A stretch of 64,000 bases of DNA from PGYT01 sp963675055 (GTDB lineage: Bacteria > Bacteroidota > Ignavibacteria > Ignavibacteriales > Melioribacteraceae), in NCBI GenBank assembly GCA_963675055.2, contig CAXXJE010000004.1, positions 62,001 through 126,000 of the forward strand, written 5' to 3'. A program made the translations under genes and the position numbers. Positions 47,069 through 56,022 of this stretch are shown piece by piece (the stretch's first letter is position 1; each line of letters starts with the position of its first letter). The notes under the pieces are model-generated. The model saw only the letters and a program-made list of their open reading frames with translations, had not been told where the DNA came from and searched no databases.

Positions 47069-47092
47069 AATCTGTGTCATCAGCGTTCTATT
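47069..47092 (+). repeat. Dispersed 24-nt repeat, copy 2
   Basis: Reads AATC-T-GTGT-C-ATCAG-C-GTTC-T-ATT and matches copy 1 (43557-43580) at 20 of 24 positions. It includes the GTG at 47074, which argues against that GTG being the start of the following gene. Confidence 0.5.
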
Positions 47093-47097
47093 ATTAT

Positions 47098-47976
47098 ATG
47101 AAATCAATTTCACCTAAACTTTATGTCGGTACAGCGGGCTGGTCGTATAACGACTGGGTGCCGAGTTTCTACCCGTTCAGCCAGTCAAAGGATTTAAGCT
47201 GGCTGGAATATTATTCCCGTTATTTCAATGTAGTTGAAGTCAATGCTTCGTATTATACATATGTTTCTCCCCGTGTTGTTGACGGCTGGCTGCGGCAGGT
47301 TGAAGACAGCAAGGACTTTATGTTTACCGTCAAACTTCACAAGGATTTTACGCATACTCACAAATACGGCAATGATCAGATTAAGGCGGTTAGACATAAT
47401 CTTGACAAGCTTAAGCAGGCTGAGAGGTTAGGCGGCTTGCTGCTGCAATTTCCGTATTCCTTCGACTGCAACGACACCAACATCGATTATCTCCGCAGAC
47501 TGATTGAGGAGTTTGAAATATATGATAAGTTTGTGGAAGTTCGTCATGATTCCTGGCGGAATAAGCGGGCTAAGTCGGTTACATTCTGCACGATCGATCA
47601 GCCGCAGATAGGCGAGTCAATCGGGTTTAATCCTGTTGCCGGTAATAACGCCGCATATATTCGTTTTCATGGAAGAAATGAGAAGGCTTGGCGGGAATCA
47701 CTCGCCAATTTCGGTAAGAAGATGAATTACGAACAACAGAGCGCGAGGTACGAGTATCTTTACTCGCCCGGCGAACTTCACGAGATCGATCAGAAGATTA
47801 AAGAGATCTATAATAATGTGAAGAAGGTTTTTGTTATCATGAATAACCACCCTCACGGGGATGCTGTAGCTAATGCATTTGAACTGCTTCACTTATTGAA
47901 AAATCAGGTTAAAATCGAAATGCCCGGTACCATACAGAATGCATATCCAAGGCTTAAAGAAATTTCGCTTAATTAA
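47098..47976 (+). CDS. DUF72-family protein (YecE-like)
   Basis: Seen: about 292 residues of TIM-barrel type, beginning LYVGTAGWSYNDWVPSFYP and containing VEVNASYYTY, KLHKDFTH, LLLQFPYSF, VEVRHDSW, YIRFHGR and VIMNNHPHGDAVANA. Known: DUF72 proteins are widespread, thought to be TIM-barrel hydrolase-like or nucleic-acid-associated, with no proven reaction. Start at ATG 47098 is chosen over GTG 47074 because the GTG lies in a repeat that occurs elsewhere in the window; neither has a clear ribosome site. Confidence 0.85.
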   Translation: MKSISPKLYVGTAGWSYNDWVPSFYPFSQSKDLSWLEYYSRYFNVVEVNASYYTYVSPRVVDGWLRQVEDSKDFMFTVKLHKDFTHTHKYGNDQIKAVRHNLDKLKQAERLGGLLLQFPYSFDCNDTNIDYLRRLIEEFEIYDKFVEVRHDSWRNKRAKSVTFCTIDQPQIGESIGFNPVAGNNAAYIRFHGRNEKAWRESLANFGKKMNYEQQSARYEYLYSPGELHEIDQKIKEIYNNVKKVFVIMNNHPHGDAVANAFELLHLLKNQVKIEMPGTIQNAYPRLKEISLN

Positions 47977-48134
47977 TTATTTCGGATTGACTTTAATACC
48001 CGATCGGATTATTTTAAAAATATACCATTCAATTCCTATTGATTCTTCCTCTGCGGCATTTATTCTGTTGACTGATTATTACAGGGCACAGCCCTTTAAT
48101 TAATATATAACAAATTCAATCAAGGGGAGTTATT

Positions 48135-48389
48135 ATGAAAATTGCACGCATGAATCCGTATGACGGCGAGAGCAAGACCGCCGCATTTTTTGATCTTGAA
48201 ACAAACGAAGGAATAATGATCAAAGGCTTTACTCTTGTTAAGGGGAACAAGGGTTTGTTTGTCGGTGTTCCGAGTGAAAGAGGGAAGGATGACAAGTACT
48301 ATGAAAAAATCATGCTTCCCAATGACCTGAAAAAACAGCTTCAGGATTTGGCAGTTAAAAAGTACGAGGAGGAAACCGACATTATCTGA
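48135..48389 (+). CDS. spoVG: SpoVG-family nucleic-acid-binding protein
   Basis: Seen: 84 residues with the SpoVG core: MKIARMNP, then EGIMIKGFTLVKGNKGLFVGVPSERG split as IKGFTLV-KGN-GLFV-PSERG, and the KDDKYYEKIMLP stretch. Known: SpoVG proteins bind DNA and RNA at defined sites and affect septation and many operons in Firmicutes and spirochaetes; they also occur in Gram-negative non-sporulating phyla, where the role is open. Ribosome site AAGGGGAG precedes ATG at good distance. It is followed by the 71-bp hairpin at 48428 and then dinB. Confidence 0.8.
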   Translation: MKIARMNPYDGESKTAAFFDLETNEGIMIKGFTLVKGNKGLFVGVPSERGKDDKYYEKIMLPNDLKKQLQDLAVKKYEEETDII

Positions 48390-48427
48390 TTCGTTTGTGT
48401 GTTGTACAATTGTTCATTCCAAATTCA

Positions 48428-48498
48428 GGACTGTCCCGGGGTAAGAGGGATGTTTTATATGATGTTTGAATGATGCTTGATAAACCCAGGGACAGTCC
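48428..48498. repeat. 71-bp element with 14-bp inverted ends
   Basis: GGACTGTCCCGGGG (48428-48441) and CCCAGGGACAGTCC (48485-48498) pair at 13 of 14 positions over a 43-base interior. It fills most of the spoVG-dinB gap. Could be a REP/MITE-like element, a terminator-like hairpin or a structured dinB leader, as it ends 26 bases before the dinB ATG. Confidence 0.6.
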
Positions 48499-48524
48499 GA
48501 CCATTTAACCTACTATAAAATTCT

Positions 48525-49670
48525 ATGCGAACCATATTTCATCTTGATCTCGATGCTTTTTTCGTGTCGGTCGAACGGATACTTGATCCGTCTCTGCGGA
48601 ACAAGCCCGTAATTGTTGGCGCTAACCCGGAGTATGGACGGGGAGTAGTTGCTGCCTGTTCTTACGAAGCACGCGAACACGGATTACATTCCGGCATGCC
48701 GATTAAACAGGCTTACCGGCTTTGTCCGAACGGCGAATACATAAGCGGCTCTCATGGTGAGTACGGACGCTTCTCGATAGCTGTGAAGAATATCCTGGAA
48801 AAGTATGCGCCGCAGATTGAACCCGCCTCGATTGATGAGTTTTACATGGACTTTACAGGCTGTACGCATATATACGGTTCGCTTTTTATGTTCGCTTCAA
48901 AGCTCCAGGCTGAAATTTGGAAACAGCTTGGACTGCCTTGTTCAATCGGTATTGCACGTAATAAAACAATTGCAAAGATCGCGTCTGACTTTATGAAACC
49001 ACACGGGATTACCTACGTACTGCCTGAAATGGAAAAAGCATTCCTGGCGCCGATGCCAGCAGAGTCTATGCCGGGAATAGGTAAGGAAACAATCAAGGCT
49101 TTGCACGACAAAGGATTTTATACGCTTGGCGATATAGCTGAAGTTAACGAGGATTATTTCTCCGCTGCATTCGGGAAATACGGAACAGCAATGTGGCGCA
49201 GAGCCAACGGGGAGGGGAGTGAGTACTTGTCGCAGCGGACTAACCAGAAAAGCATTTCTCACGAAAGAACATTCAAACAGGATGAAATAGATAAGAAATA
49301 TCTGGAAGAGGTTTTGTTCAATTTGACGGCTAAAGTCTGCCAGTCTCTCAGGCATAAAAACTGGCAGGCGTCAACAATAATTTTAAAACTCAGGTATGCC
49401 GATTTTATAACATTAACCAGATCCAAAACCATTAAAGCAACAAGCGATGATAAAACTATTTTCAATACGGCTGTAGGGATGCTGCGAAAAGCGTATACGC
49501 GCAGGGTTGCGGCACGATTGATTGGAGTCTCTGTAACAAAGTTCAGTCCGTTTAGTGAACAGGAAATACTTTTCAGGAATGAGGACTCGGTACGAGAAAG
49601 CATGCTTAAAGCCGTTTCGTTCATCAGGAACAGGTACGGATTTGATGTTATTAAAGTTGGCAGTTTCTAG
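48525..49670 (+). CDS. dinB: DNA polymerase IV
   Basis: Seen: 381 residues of Y-family polymerase: LDLDAFFVSVE (first metal Asp residues), GVVAACSYEAREHG, catalytic SIDEFYMDFTG, little-finger region from about 230, MPGIGKETIKAL helix-hairpin-helix. Known: error-prone translesion synthesis, usually under SOS control. No beta-clamp-binding QLxLF-type tail is evident; the C-terminus ends NRYGFDVIKVGSF. No copy of the lexA-upstream palindrome was found before it; instead the 71-bp hairpin lies there. Convergent with the sialidase-like gene. Confidence 0.93.
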   Translation: MRTIFHLDLDAFFVSVERILDPSLRNKPVIVGANPEYGRGVVAACSYEAREHGLHSGMPIKQAYRLCPNGEYISGSHGEYGRFSIAVKNILEKYAPQIEPASIDEFYMDFTGCTHIYGSLFMFASKLQAEIWKQLGLPCSIGIARNKTIAKIASDFMKPHGITYVLPEMEKAFLAPMPAESMPGIGKETIKALHDKGFYTLGDIAEVNEDYFSAAFGKYGTAMWRRANGEGSEYLSQRTNQKSISHERTFKQDEIDKKYLEEVLFNLTAKVCQSLRHKNWQASTIILKLRYADFITLTRSKTIKATSDDKTIFNTAVGMLRKAYTRRVAARLIGVSVTKFSPFSEQEILFRNEDSVRESMLKAVSFIRNRYGFDVIKVGSF

Positions 49671-49719
49671 TTACGACTGATTCAGTCTAACTATTCTTCA
49701 GTCTAAACCTTTCTACATA

Positions 49720-51501
49720 TTATTGAAGCAATACCAGCTTTTTTGTCTCGTTAAATTTATTAGTGAATAAAGTATAAAAATAAACTCCGCTTGACAGGCC
49801 TTCCGCGTTAAACGAAACAGTGTGTATTCCTCTCTGCTTAACCTTATCAACGAGAACAGCAATTTCCTCGCCCAGTCCTGAAAAAACCTTTAAACGAATA
49901 TGTGATGTTTCAGGAATTCTATAACTAATTGTTGTTGACGGATTAAACGGATTGGGATAGTTCTGGAACAGCTTGAAATCACCGGCTAAAGGAACCGGCT
50001 TACTATCCTTTACTTCAACAACAGGAACAGTAATCCTGCTGTAATAAATATCCTGTTCACCATTTAGTGTGTTTGCCCAGGCCAGACTGGCACCTTGCTC
50101 ATCCGAAATCATGTGAAAGTAATCTCCCATTTTGTTCTGATTAGGCCAGCCGACATGCGGATTAAACAAGTCCGATAGCTTTATGTTGGCAGACCAGGTA
50201 TCACCGGCATCTGTTGAGTAAGCATAATAAAGTGCAGAGATGAAAGAACTGTCGGGATCATCTCTTGTATCCAGCCAGGCAACATCAATCCTTCCGGTTG
50301 GCGCAACAGCTATTGTTCCGAACCACTGCCATGCATCAAGTCCGAGATCATCATTTACACGCACCGGATCAATCCAGGTAACTCCATCATCCGTACTTCG
50401 CGAGAACATAACATCCAGAGGATCATTTACAGAAGCCCGCTGGACAGAGGCAAGCAGATATAAATTGCCGTCAAATTCCCCACCGGAAGTATCGGTTGCG
50501 ATCCAGGTTTGTCCAAGTAACCCATTTGGATTCGGAGCAGTTTCCTCACCATATCCATAACCTAATGATCCATCAAGATTAACCCTCGTTGAATAATCCC
50601 ATGTAACAAGCGATGAAGAATCTTTGGCGCTGGAAGATTTTGCCACAACAAATGTAACATTGGATTCCCGCCAGCTCAGACTATTGATACCGCCAAGAAA
50701 AAGATCACCGGTTCTGTTAACCGTAAGTGTACCCCAGTATAATTGTTCGGGAACCATAACACACTCATCGAATGTAATGCCTTTGTCGGTTGAACGCACT
50801 AAGGACATTGGATTACACAAACCATAAACGTAAGTCCACATTTCATAAATATGTCCGTTACTCGGTCCCGAAGATTTATCAATCGTCATCCATTGCTTAT
50901 CGCCTCCGTACGCATAAAGCTTTGATTCCCAATCTGCACCACCGTCAGTACTAACGAATATATGGCAAACAAAATCCCCGTTTTCATCATGAGATAAACT
51001 GTTATAATAGAAATTACCCTGCGAATCATAATCGAGTACGGGATCCGAACGAAACACACTTTCGTCAATAGGCGGAGAATAATTCCATGTTAATCCGCCG
51101 TCTGTTGAATACGCGTTCCCGGCCTGGCGGAAATTATTACTGATATCATCGAACTGTCGCCATCCAATTAGTAGTTGATCGCGGTTTAACGGATTGATAG
51201 CCATTGACGGCTCGTTTGCGGCATCGTTAACTATATTCATTCCTTCTTCATCAACATTTACCTGAATAGTGAAAACTTCATCTGATTTATAAATATATGA
51301 CGGGGAGGTAAGTGAATTCTTCTTCAACGCCGGAGGTTCGGTTTTATCATATTTTTCTAAATGAATTGCTTGAAGCTTATTTTTAATAGAGTCCATTTTT
51401 GATCCATTATTCTGTGCGAATAAAACAAGAACCGGAAGAACGGTCAATGGTGGGATAGTCTTGAATAGAAAACTTAGACTTAAAGACTTTTTCATTTTCA
51501 T
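49720..51501 (-). CDS. Secreted sialidase-like (BNR repeat) protein with T9SS tail
   Basis: Seen: 593 residues from ATG 51501, chosen because AGGAGT stands directly before it (a frame starting at 51576 would bury the signal). Signal peptide LSFLFKTIPPLTVLPVLVLFA. Then a six-bladed propeller-like region with Asp-box/BNR motifs such as YSTDGGLTWN, VSTDGGADWE, STDDGVTWID, YSTDAGDTWS. The last 85 residues are the type IX sorting domain (QNYPNPFNPST ... KKLVLLQ). Known: BNR repeats occur in sialidases and in non-enzymatic binding proteins; catalytic Arg triad and Tyr of true sialidases were not identified. Surface-located. Function unknown. Confidence 0.8.
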   Translation of the reverse strand: MKMKKSLSLSFLFKTIPPLTVLPVLVLFAQNNGSKMDSIKNKLQAIHLEKYDKTEPPALKKNSLTSPSYIYKSDEVFTIQVNVDEEGMNIVNDAANEPSMAINPLNRDQLLIGWRQFDDISNNFRQAGNAYSTDGGLTWNYSPPIDESVFRSDPVLDYDSQGNFYYNSLSHDENGDFVCHIFVSTDGGADWESKLYAYGGDKQWMTIDKSSGPSNGHIYEMWTYVYGLCNPMSLVRSTDKGITFDECVMVPEQLYWGTLTVNRTGDLFLGGINSLSWRESNVTFVVAKSSSAKDSSSLVTWDYSTRVNLDGSLGYGYGEETAPNPNGLLGQTWIATDTSGGEFDGNLYLLASVQRASVNDPLDVMFSRSTDDGVTWIDPVRVNDDLGLDAWQWFGTIAVAPTGRIDVAWLDTRDDPDSSFISALYYAYSTDAGDTWSANIKLSDLFNPHVGWPNQNKMGDYFHMISDEQGASLAWANTLNGEQDIYYSRITVPVVEVKDSKPVPLAGDFKLFQNYPNPFNPSTTISYRIPETSHIRLKVFSGLGEEIAVLVDKVKQRGIHTVSFNAEGLSSGVYFYTLFTNKFNETKKLVLLQ

Positions 51502-51594
51502 TACTCCTTGTTCGATAACTAATTGAAACCGTACTTCTGATAAATTGAATGATACTAAAACGTTCGAGTGATTCAACAGGCAACTTGAAGTTTT

Positions 51595-51610
51595 TTGACA
51601 GGATTGTCAA
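51595..51610. promoter_or_regulatory. Palindrome TTGACA-N4-TGTCAA in the divergent gap
   Basis: Perfect 6-4-6 inverted repeat in the 351-bp space between the T9SS sialidase-like gene (minus) and glmS (plus), followed on plus by an AT-rich TATAATAAT. Could be an operator or the -35 region of either promoter. The rest of the gap shows TAAATTTG near 51681, a possible Bacteroidota -7 box for glmS, and a 25-codon frame at 51718-51795 without support. Confidence 0.35.
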
Positions 51611-51852
51611 TATAATAATTTAATCTGCAAATATTTGGTGACAATAAAATAATCATGCAGAAATGAGTTTTAAATTCGTAAATTTGTATAGAATTTTTAG
51701 AGAGCAATACCGGAAAATGAATCGTAAAGGTAAAATAATATTCTCTATGGAAAAATTTAATCCTCTATTAATCAGACCTTGCCCTGATCATTAACCTTCT
51801 GTATCTTCCAGCTTAAGTTTACATTAATCGACAAATATCAAGGAAACCGGCT

Positions 51853-53685
51853 ATGTGTGGAATAGTAGGTTACATAGGTAATAGAAATTCAATACCGATA
51901 CTTATTGAAGGCTTGAAGAGGCTTGAATACAGGGGTTACGACTCTGCCGGAATAGGTATAATTCATGATGAAAGCTGCAGGGTAATTAAACAGAAAGGCA
52001 AGGTAAGTCAGCTTGAAAATGAAGTTGAAAAACATAAAGTGTTTTCAAAGTTCGGTATTGCTCATACCCGCTGGGCTACGCATGGAGTCCCGAACCAAAA
52101 CAATGCTCATCCTCATGTAAACAGTGATGAGAATCTCTTTCTAGTTCATAACGGTATTATCGAGAATTATAATGTTCTTAAAAAGGGACTCGAATCAAAC
52201 GGATATGAATTTTACAGCGATACCGATAGCGAGGTACTGGTTAAACTTGTTGATAGTTTTATAAAAGCCGGTAACGGACTTTGCGAGGCCGTAAGGTATG
52301 CACTAAATAACGTTGAGGGAACTTACGGAATTGCGGTAGGTTTTACTGAAGAACCGGACAAGATTATTGTAGCCAAAAAAGGTTCTCCTTTAGTTATTGG
52401 TATCGGGGATGATGAGAATTTTATTGCTTCAGATGTTAACGCGTTAATTGCGCATACAAGTCAGGTAGTTTATCTGGAAGACGGTGAAATGGCGGTTGTT
52501 TATAAGGACCGGTTCGAAGCCAAGACAATCGAGGATGTTGATATTCAGAAAGAGATTCAGCAGGTCGACCTGGATATTGATGAAATTACAAAGGGTGAGT
52601 TCGACCATTATATGCTTAAAGAAATAATGGAACAGCCGAACTCGATTGAAAACTCTTTTCGCGGAAGACTTTTGTTCTCTGAAGGAATATCAAAACTTGG
52701 CGGACTGCAGGGTTATGAACAGAGACTCGCTAAATCTAAGAGAATAATCTTGTGTGCCTGTGGTACTTCATGGCATGCTGCGATGGTTGGGGAATATATG
52801 CTGGAACAGTTTGCCGGTATTCCCGTTGAAGTGGAGTATGCTTCCGAGTTCAGGTACAGGAATCCCATTATCAGTTCCGAAGATACTTGCATATTTATAT
52901 CCCAGAGCGGTGAAACTGCTGATACTCTGGCCGCAATGAAGGAAGCTAAACGACGCGGAGCTTTGATCCTGGGTGTTTGCAATGTTGTAGGAAGTTCCAT
53001 TGCAAGGGAGAGTGAAGCCGGAGTATATATTCACGCTGGTCCTGAAATTGGCGTGGCTTCAACAAAAGCTTTTACTTCGCAACTTGTTGTTCTTGCCCTG
53101 ATTACTTTACTGATTTCGAGATCCAGGCATTTAAGCCTTACCGATGGACAGAGTCTAATACGGGAGCTTGAAACTATTCCGGGTAAAATAGAACGAATTC
53201 TGAAACTGAATGATGAAATTAGGGAGATAGCAAAGTTATACGCCGATGCGGATAATTTCCTTTATCTGGGAAGAGGCTATAATTTCCCGGTAGCGCTTGA
53301 GGGTGCCCTGAAATTAAAAGAAATTTCCTATATACACGCAGAAGGCTATCCGGCCGCGGAAATGAAGCACGGACCGATAGCTTTAATAGATCAAAACATG
53401 CCGTCGATTTTTATAACACCGAATGATTCCGTTTACGAGAAGGTGATAAGCAATATCCAGGAAGTACGTGCGCGAAATGGAAGGATAATTGCCATCGCCA
53501 ACGAAAACGATAATAAAATAGACAGCCTGGTTGACCACGTCATTAAGGTCCCTGAAACGGTAAGAGTGTTAATGCCGATTTTAACTGTGATTCCATTGCA
53601 ACTGCTTGCATATCATATCGCTGTTATTAAGGGATTGAACGTTGATCAGCCCAGGAATTTGGCCAAGAGTGTCACAGTAGAATAA
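51853..53685 (+). CDS. glmS: Glutamine-fructose-6-phosphate aminotransferase
   Basis: Seen: 610 residues, N-terminal class II glutaminase MCGIVGYIGNRN with Cys2 and RLEYRGYDSAGI, then two SIS domains (CGTSWHAAMVGEYMLE; SQSGETADTLAAMKEA; LGRGYNFPVALEGALKLKEISYIHAEGYPAAEMKHGPIAL) and the terminal PRNLAKSVTVE. Known: makes glucosamine-6-phosphate, first step to UDP-GlcNAc for wall and polysaccharide. Full length. Only 15 bases before the GTPase gene, so it leads the four-gene operon that ends at the terminator at 57050. No glmS ribozyme features recognised upstream. Confidence 0.95.
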   Translation: MCGIVGYIGNRNSIPILIEGLKRLEYRGYDSAGIGIIHDESCRVIKQKGKVSQLENEVEKHKVFSKFGIAHTRWATHGVPNQNNAHPHVNSDENLFLVHNGIIENYNVLKKGLESNGYEFYSDTDSEVLVKLVDSFIKAGNGLCEAVRYALNNVEGTYGIAVGFTEEPDKIIVAKKGSPLVIGIGDDENFIASDVNALIAHTSQVVYLEDGEMAVVYKDRFEAKTIEDVDIQKEIQQVDLDIDEITKGEFDHYMLKEIMEQPNSIENSFRGRLLFSEGISKLGGLQGYEQRLAKSKRIILCACGTSWHAAMVGEYMLEQFAGIPVEVEYASEFRYRNPIISSEDTCIFISQSGETADTLAAMKEAKRRGALILGVCNVVGSSIARESEAGVYIHAGPEIGVASTKAFTSQLVVLALITLLISRSRHLSLTDGQSLIRELETIPGKIERILKLNDEIREIAKLYADADNFLYLGRGYNFPVALEGALKLKEISYIHAEGYPAAEMKHGPIALIDQNMPSIFITPNDSVYEKVISNIQEVRARNGRIIAIANENDNKIDSLVDHVIKVPETVRVLMPILTVIPLQLLAYHIAVIKGLNVDQPRNLAKSVTVE

Positions 53686-53700
53686 CGTAGGAGTGAATCA

Positions 53701-55020
53701 ATGACACGTAAGAACATTCTTATTATGGGCGCCGCTGGGCGCGATTTTCATAACTTCAATGTTTTTTACAGAGACAATGAAGAGTACAATGTTGTAGCTT
53801 TTACAGCAACACAAATACCTAATATCGATGGACGGGTTTATCCGCCAGAACTTGCCGGCAAGCTTTATCCTGATGGTATAAAAATCCACGAAGAGGCTGA
53901 GCTTGAAGGGCTAATAAAAGAACTTAATGTGGATGAAGTTGTTTTCTCATATTCCGATGTTCCTTTCAACTATGTCATGACAAAAGCCTCAATAGTCAAT
54001 ACTGCCGGCTGCTCGTTCAAACTGCTCGGCGGGGAAGAAACACAGATAAAAAGTACGAAACCGGTTATCGCCGTTTTAGCTGTAAGAACCGGCTGTGGAA
54101 AGTCACAGACTTCAAGGAAAATTGTAAAATTATTGACTGATGCAGGAAAGAAAGTAGTGGCTATAAGACACCCAATGCCTTATGGTGATCTTGTTAAACA
54201 AAAGGTGCAAAGGTTCGCCACACTGGATGATCTTAAAAAACACGAATGCACGATCGAGGAGATCGAAGAGTATGAGCCGCACATTGCGCGCGGTGGTATT
54301 ATTTACGCGGGAGTGGATTATGAAGCTATACTTCGTGAAGCTGAAAAAGAAGCTGATGTAATTTTGTGGGACGGCGGAAATAACGATTTGTCTTTCTACA
54401 AGGCTGATGTAACATTTACAGTTGTTGATCCGCACAGGGCTGGTCATGAACTGACTTATTATCCTGGTAATACCTCACTTAGAATGGCGGATGCTGTTGT
54501 TGTGAACAAAATTGATTCAGCCGATGCAAAGGATATTCTGACTGTAATACAAAATTCAAAAGCAATTAATCCGGCTGCGGTTATTATAGAAGGCGCATCT
54601 CCGCTGACTGTGGACGATCCTTCTGTTATTAGGGGTAAACGAGTTCTCGTAGTTGAAGACGGACCGACTCTCACTCATGGTGAAATGAAATTTGGTGCGG
54701 GAACAGTTGCCGCTCAGAAACTTGGTGCATCTGAGATTGTAGATCCTAGACCGTTTACAGTTGCCTCAATTACAGCCACCTATGAAAAATATCCGGGTAT
54801 TGGTATATTGCTTCCTGCAATGGGATATGGTGAGCAGCAGATGCAGGATCTTGAGGAAACAATAAATAACGTTGACTGTGACTCGGTTGTAATCGGTACT
54901 CCGATTGATCTGGGAAGAATACTTAAGATCAATAAACCATCAACAAGAGTGATGTACGATTTACAGGAAATTGGTGACAATACTTTGGAAACAGTTTTGA
55001 AGGATAAAGGAATATTATGA
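53701..55020 (+). CDS. P-loop GTPase/ATPase resembling cyclic 2,3-diphosphoglycerate synthetase
   Basis: Seen: 439 residues. N-terminal Rossmann-like domain ILIMGAAGRDFHNFN, PNIDGRVYPPELAG; a central P-loop VRTGCGKSQTSRKI (near 128-141) with downstream DVILWDGGNND and VVVNKIDSA (NKxD-type base recognition); C-terminal domain with ILLPAMGYGEQQMQDLE. Known: it matches the family named after archaeal cyclic 2,3-diphosphoglycerate synthetase, but most bacterial members are of unknown function. Placement with arcC and arcB (ATGA overlap with arcC) suggests a role tied to carbamoyl-phosphate metabolism rather than thermoprotection. Reaction is not known. Confidence 0.75.
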   Translation: MTRKNILIMGAAGRDFHNFNVFYRDNEEYNVVAFTATQIPNIDGRVYPPELAGKLYPDGIKIHEEAELEGLIKELNVDEVVFSYSDVPFNYVMTKASIVNTAGCSFKLLGGEETQIKSTKPVIAVLAVRTGCGKSQTSRKIVKLLTDAGKKVVAIRHPMPYGDLVKQKVQRFATLDDLKKHECTIEEIEEYEPHIARGGIIYAGVDYEAILREAEKEADVILWDGGNNDLSFYKADVTFTVVDPHRAGHELTYYPGNTSLRMADAVVVNKIDSADAKDILTVIQNSKAINPAAVIIEGASPLTVDDPSVIRGKRVLVVEDGPTLTHGEMKFGAGTVAAQKLGASEIVDPRPFTVASITATYEKYPGIGILLPAMGYGEQQMQDLEETINNVDCDSVVIGTPIDLGRILKINKPSTRVMYDLQEIGDNTLETVLKDKGIL

Positions 55021-55982
55021 AAAAGAAAGTTGCCGTAGTGGCGTTCGGCGGTAATGCGCTGCTTCGAGACAATGAAAAGGGAACGATAGAACAGCAGGAA
55101 AAGAACTCGTACGAGACGTGTGAAAGTATATTGCAGTTGATGAACAACGGCTATAACATTATCATTACTCATGGAAACGGTCCGCAGGTAGGTAATATCC
55201 TTCTGCGGAACGAGGCCGGTTATAACCAGTATAAAATACCTAAGATGCCTTTGGATATATGCGTAGCCGATTCCCAGGGAGGTATTGGCTATATGATCGA
55301 ACGGCAGATGCGTAATGTGCTGAATGATTATAAGATGGAGAAAAATGTTATAACAATGGTTACTCAGGTACTAGTTGATATAAATGATCCGGCATTTGAT
55401 AAACCATCCAAACCTGTTGGACCATATTATCTGAAAGAGGAAGCCGATTTACTAGCGAAGACTAATAAATGGGTATTTAAAGAAGATTCCAGGAAGCGGG
55501 GATGGAGAAGAGTTGTTGCTTCACCAAAACCTATTGATATATTTAATAAAACTGTTATTAGGTCGTTAGCTGATGAAGGTAATATTGTAATTGCGGTTGG
55601 CGGTGGCGGAGTGCCGGTTTACAGGCACGAAAATAACTATCTTGAAGCTATTGAAGCCGTCGTCGATAAAGATCTCGCCTCTGCTGTTTTAGCCGGCTCA
55701 ATAGATGCTGACGCGCTCTTCATAATAACCGATGTTCCTTACGCTTACATTAATTTCAATTCAGCCGATCAAAAGGCATTAAGAAAAGTAAGCGTTGAAG
55801 AGGCAAAGACATACCTTGAAGAAGGGCAGTTTGCTTCCGGAAGTATGGGACCTAAGGTAAAAGCAGCTATCGAATTTGTTGAGACTGGCCGTGGTGAAAC
55901 AATCATTACGGAAGCTTCACAACTCAAATATGAAGAATGCGGTACACGGATTGTAAAGGAGCCGGAGATCGTGGACAATTGA
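55017..55982 (+). CDS. arcC: Carbamate kinase
   Basis: Seen: 321 residues: AVVAFGGNALL, the conserved THGNGPQVGN, ADSQGGIGYMI, VVASPKP, AVGGGGVPV, VDKDLASAVLA and ASGSMGPKVKAA, all in order and full length for ArcC. Known: reversibly transfers phosphate between carbamoyl phosphate and ADP, giving ATP, carbamate and then ammonia and CO2. Starts within the stop of the GTPase gene (ATGA). With the adjacent ornithine carbamoyltransferase it can turn citrulline-like carbamoyl donors into ATP. Confidence 0.93.
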   Translation: MKKKVAVVAFGGNALLRDNEKGTIEQQEKNSYETCESILQLMNNGYNIIITHGNGPQVGNILLRNEAGYNQYKIPKMPLDICVADSQGGIGYMIERQMRNVLNDYKMEKNVITMVTQVLVDINDPAFDKPSKPVGPYYLKEEADLLAKTNKWVFKEDSRKRGWRRVVASPKPIDIFNKTVIRSLADEGNIVIAVGGGGVPVYRHENNYLEAIEAVVDKDLASAVLAGSIDADALFIITDVPYAYINFNSADQKALRKVSVEEAKTYLEEGQFASGSMGPKVKAAIEFVETGRGETIITEASQLKYEECGTRIVKEPEIVDN

Positions 55983-56022
55983 TGGTGAAGTAACTATTAA
56001 TAGTAAAGATAAAGGAGTAAGC

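Noticed and set aside
48390..48427. GTAC-N4-GTTC as a Gram-positive-type LexA box before dinB
   Set aside because: Only one half fits GAAC-N4-GTTC, and it differs from the palindrome before lexA.
51718..51795. 25-codon frame before glmS
   Set aside because: No ribosome site of quality, no signal or conserved pattern; a leader peptide cannot be supported.
51577..51852. Possible glmS ribozyme
   Set aside because: No double-pseudoknot-like core could be recognised, and the leader is too AT-rich and unstructured.
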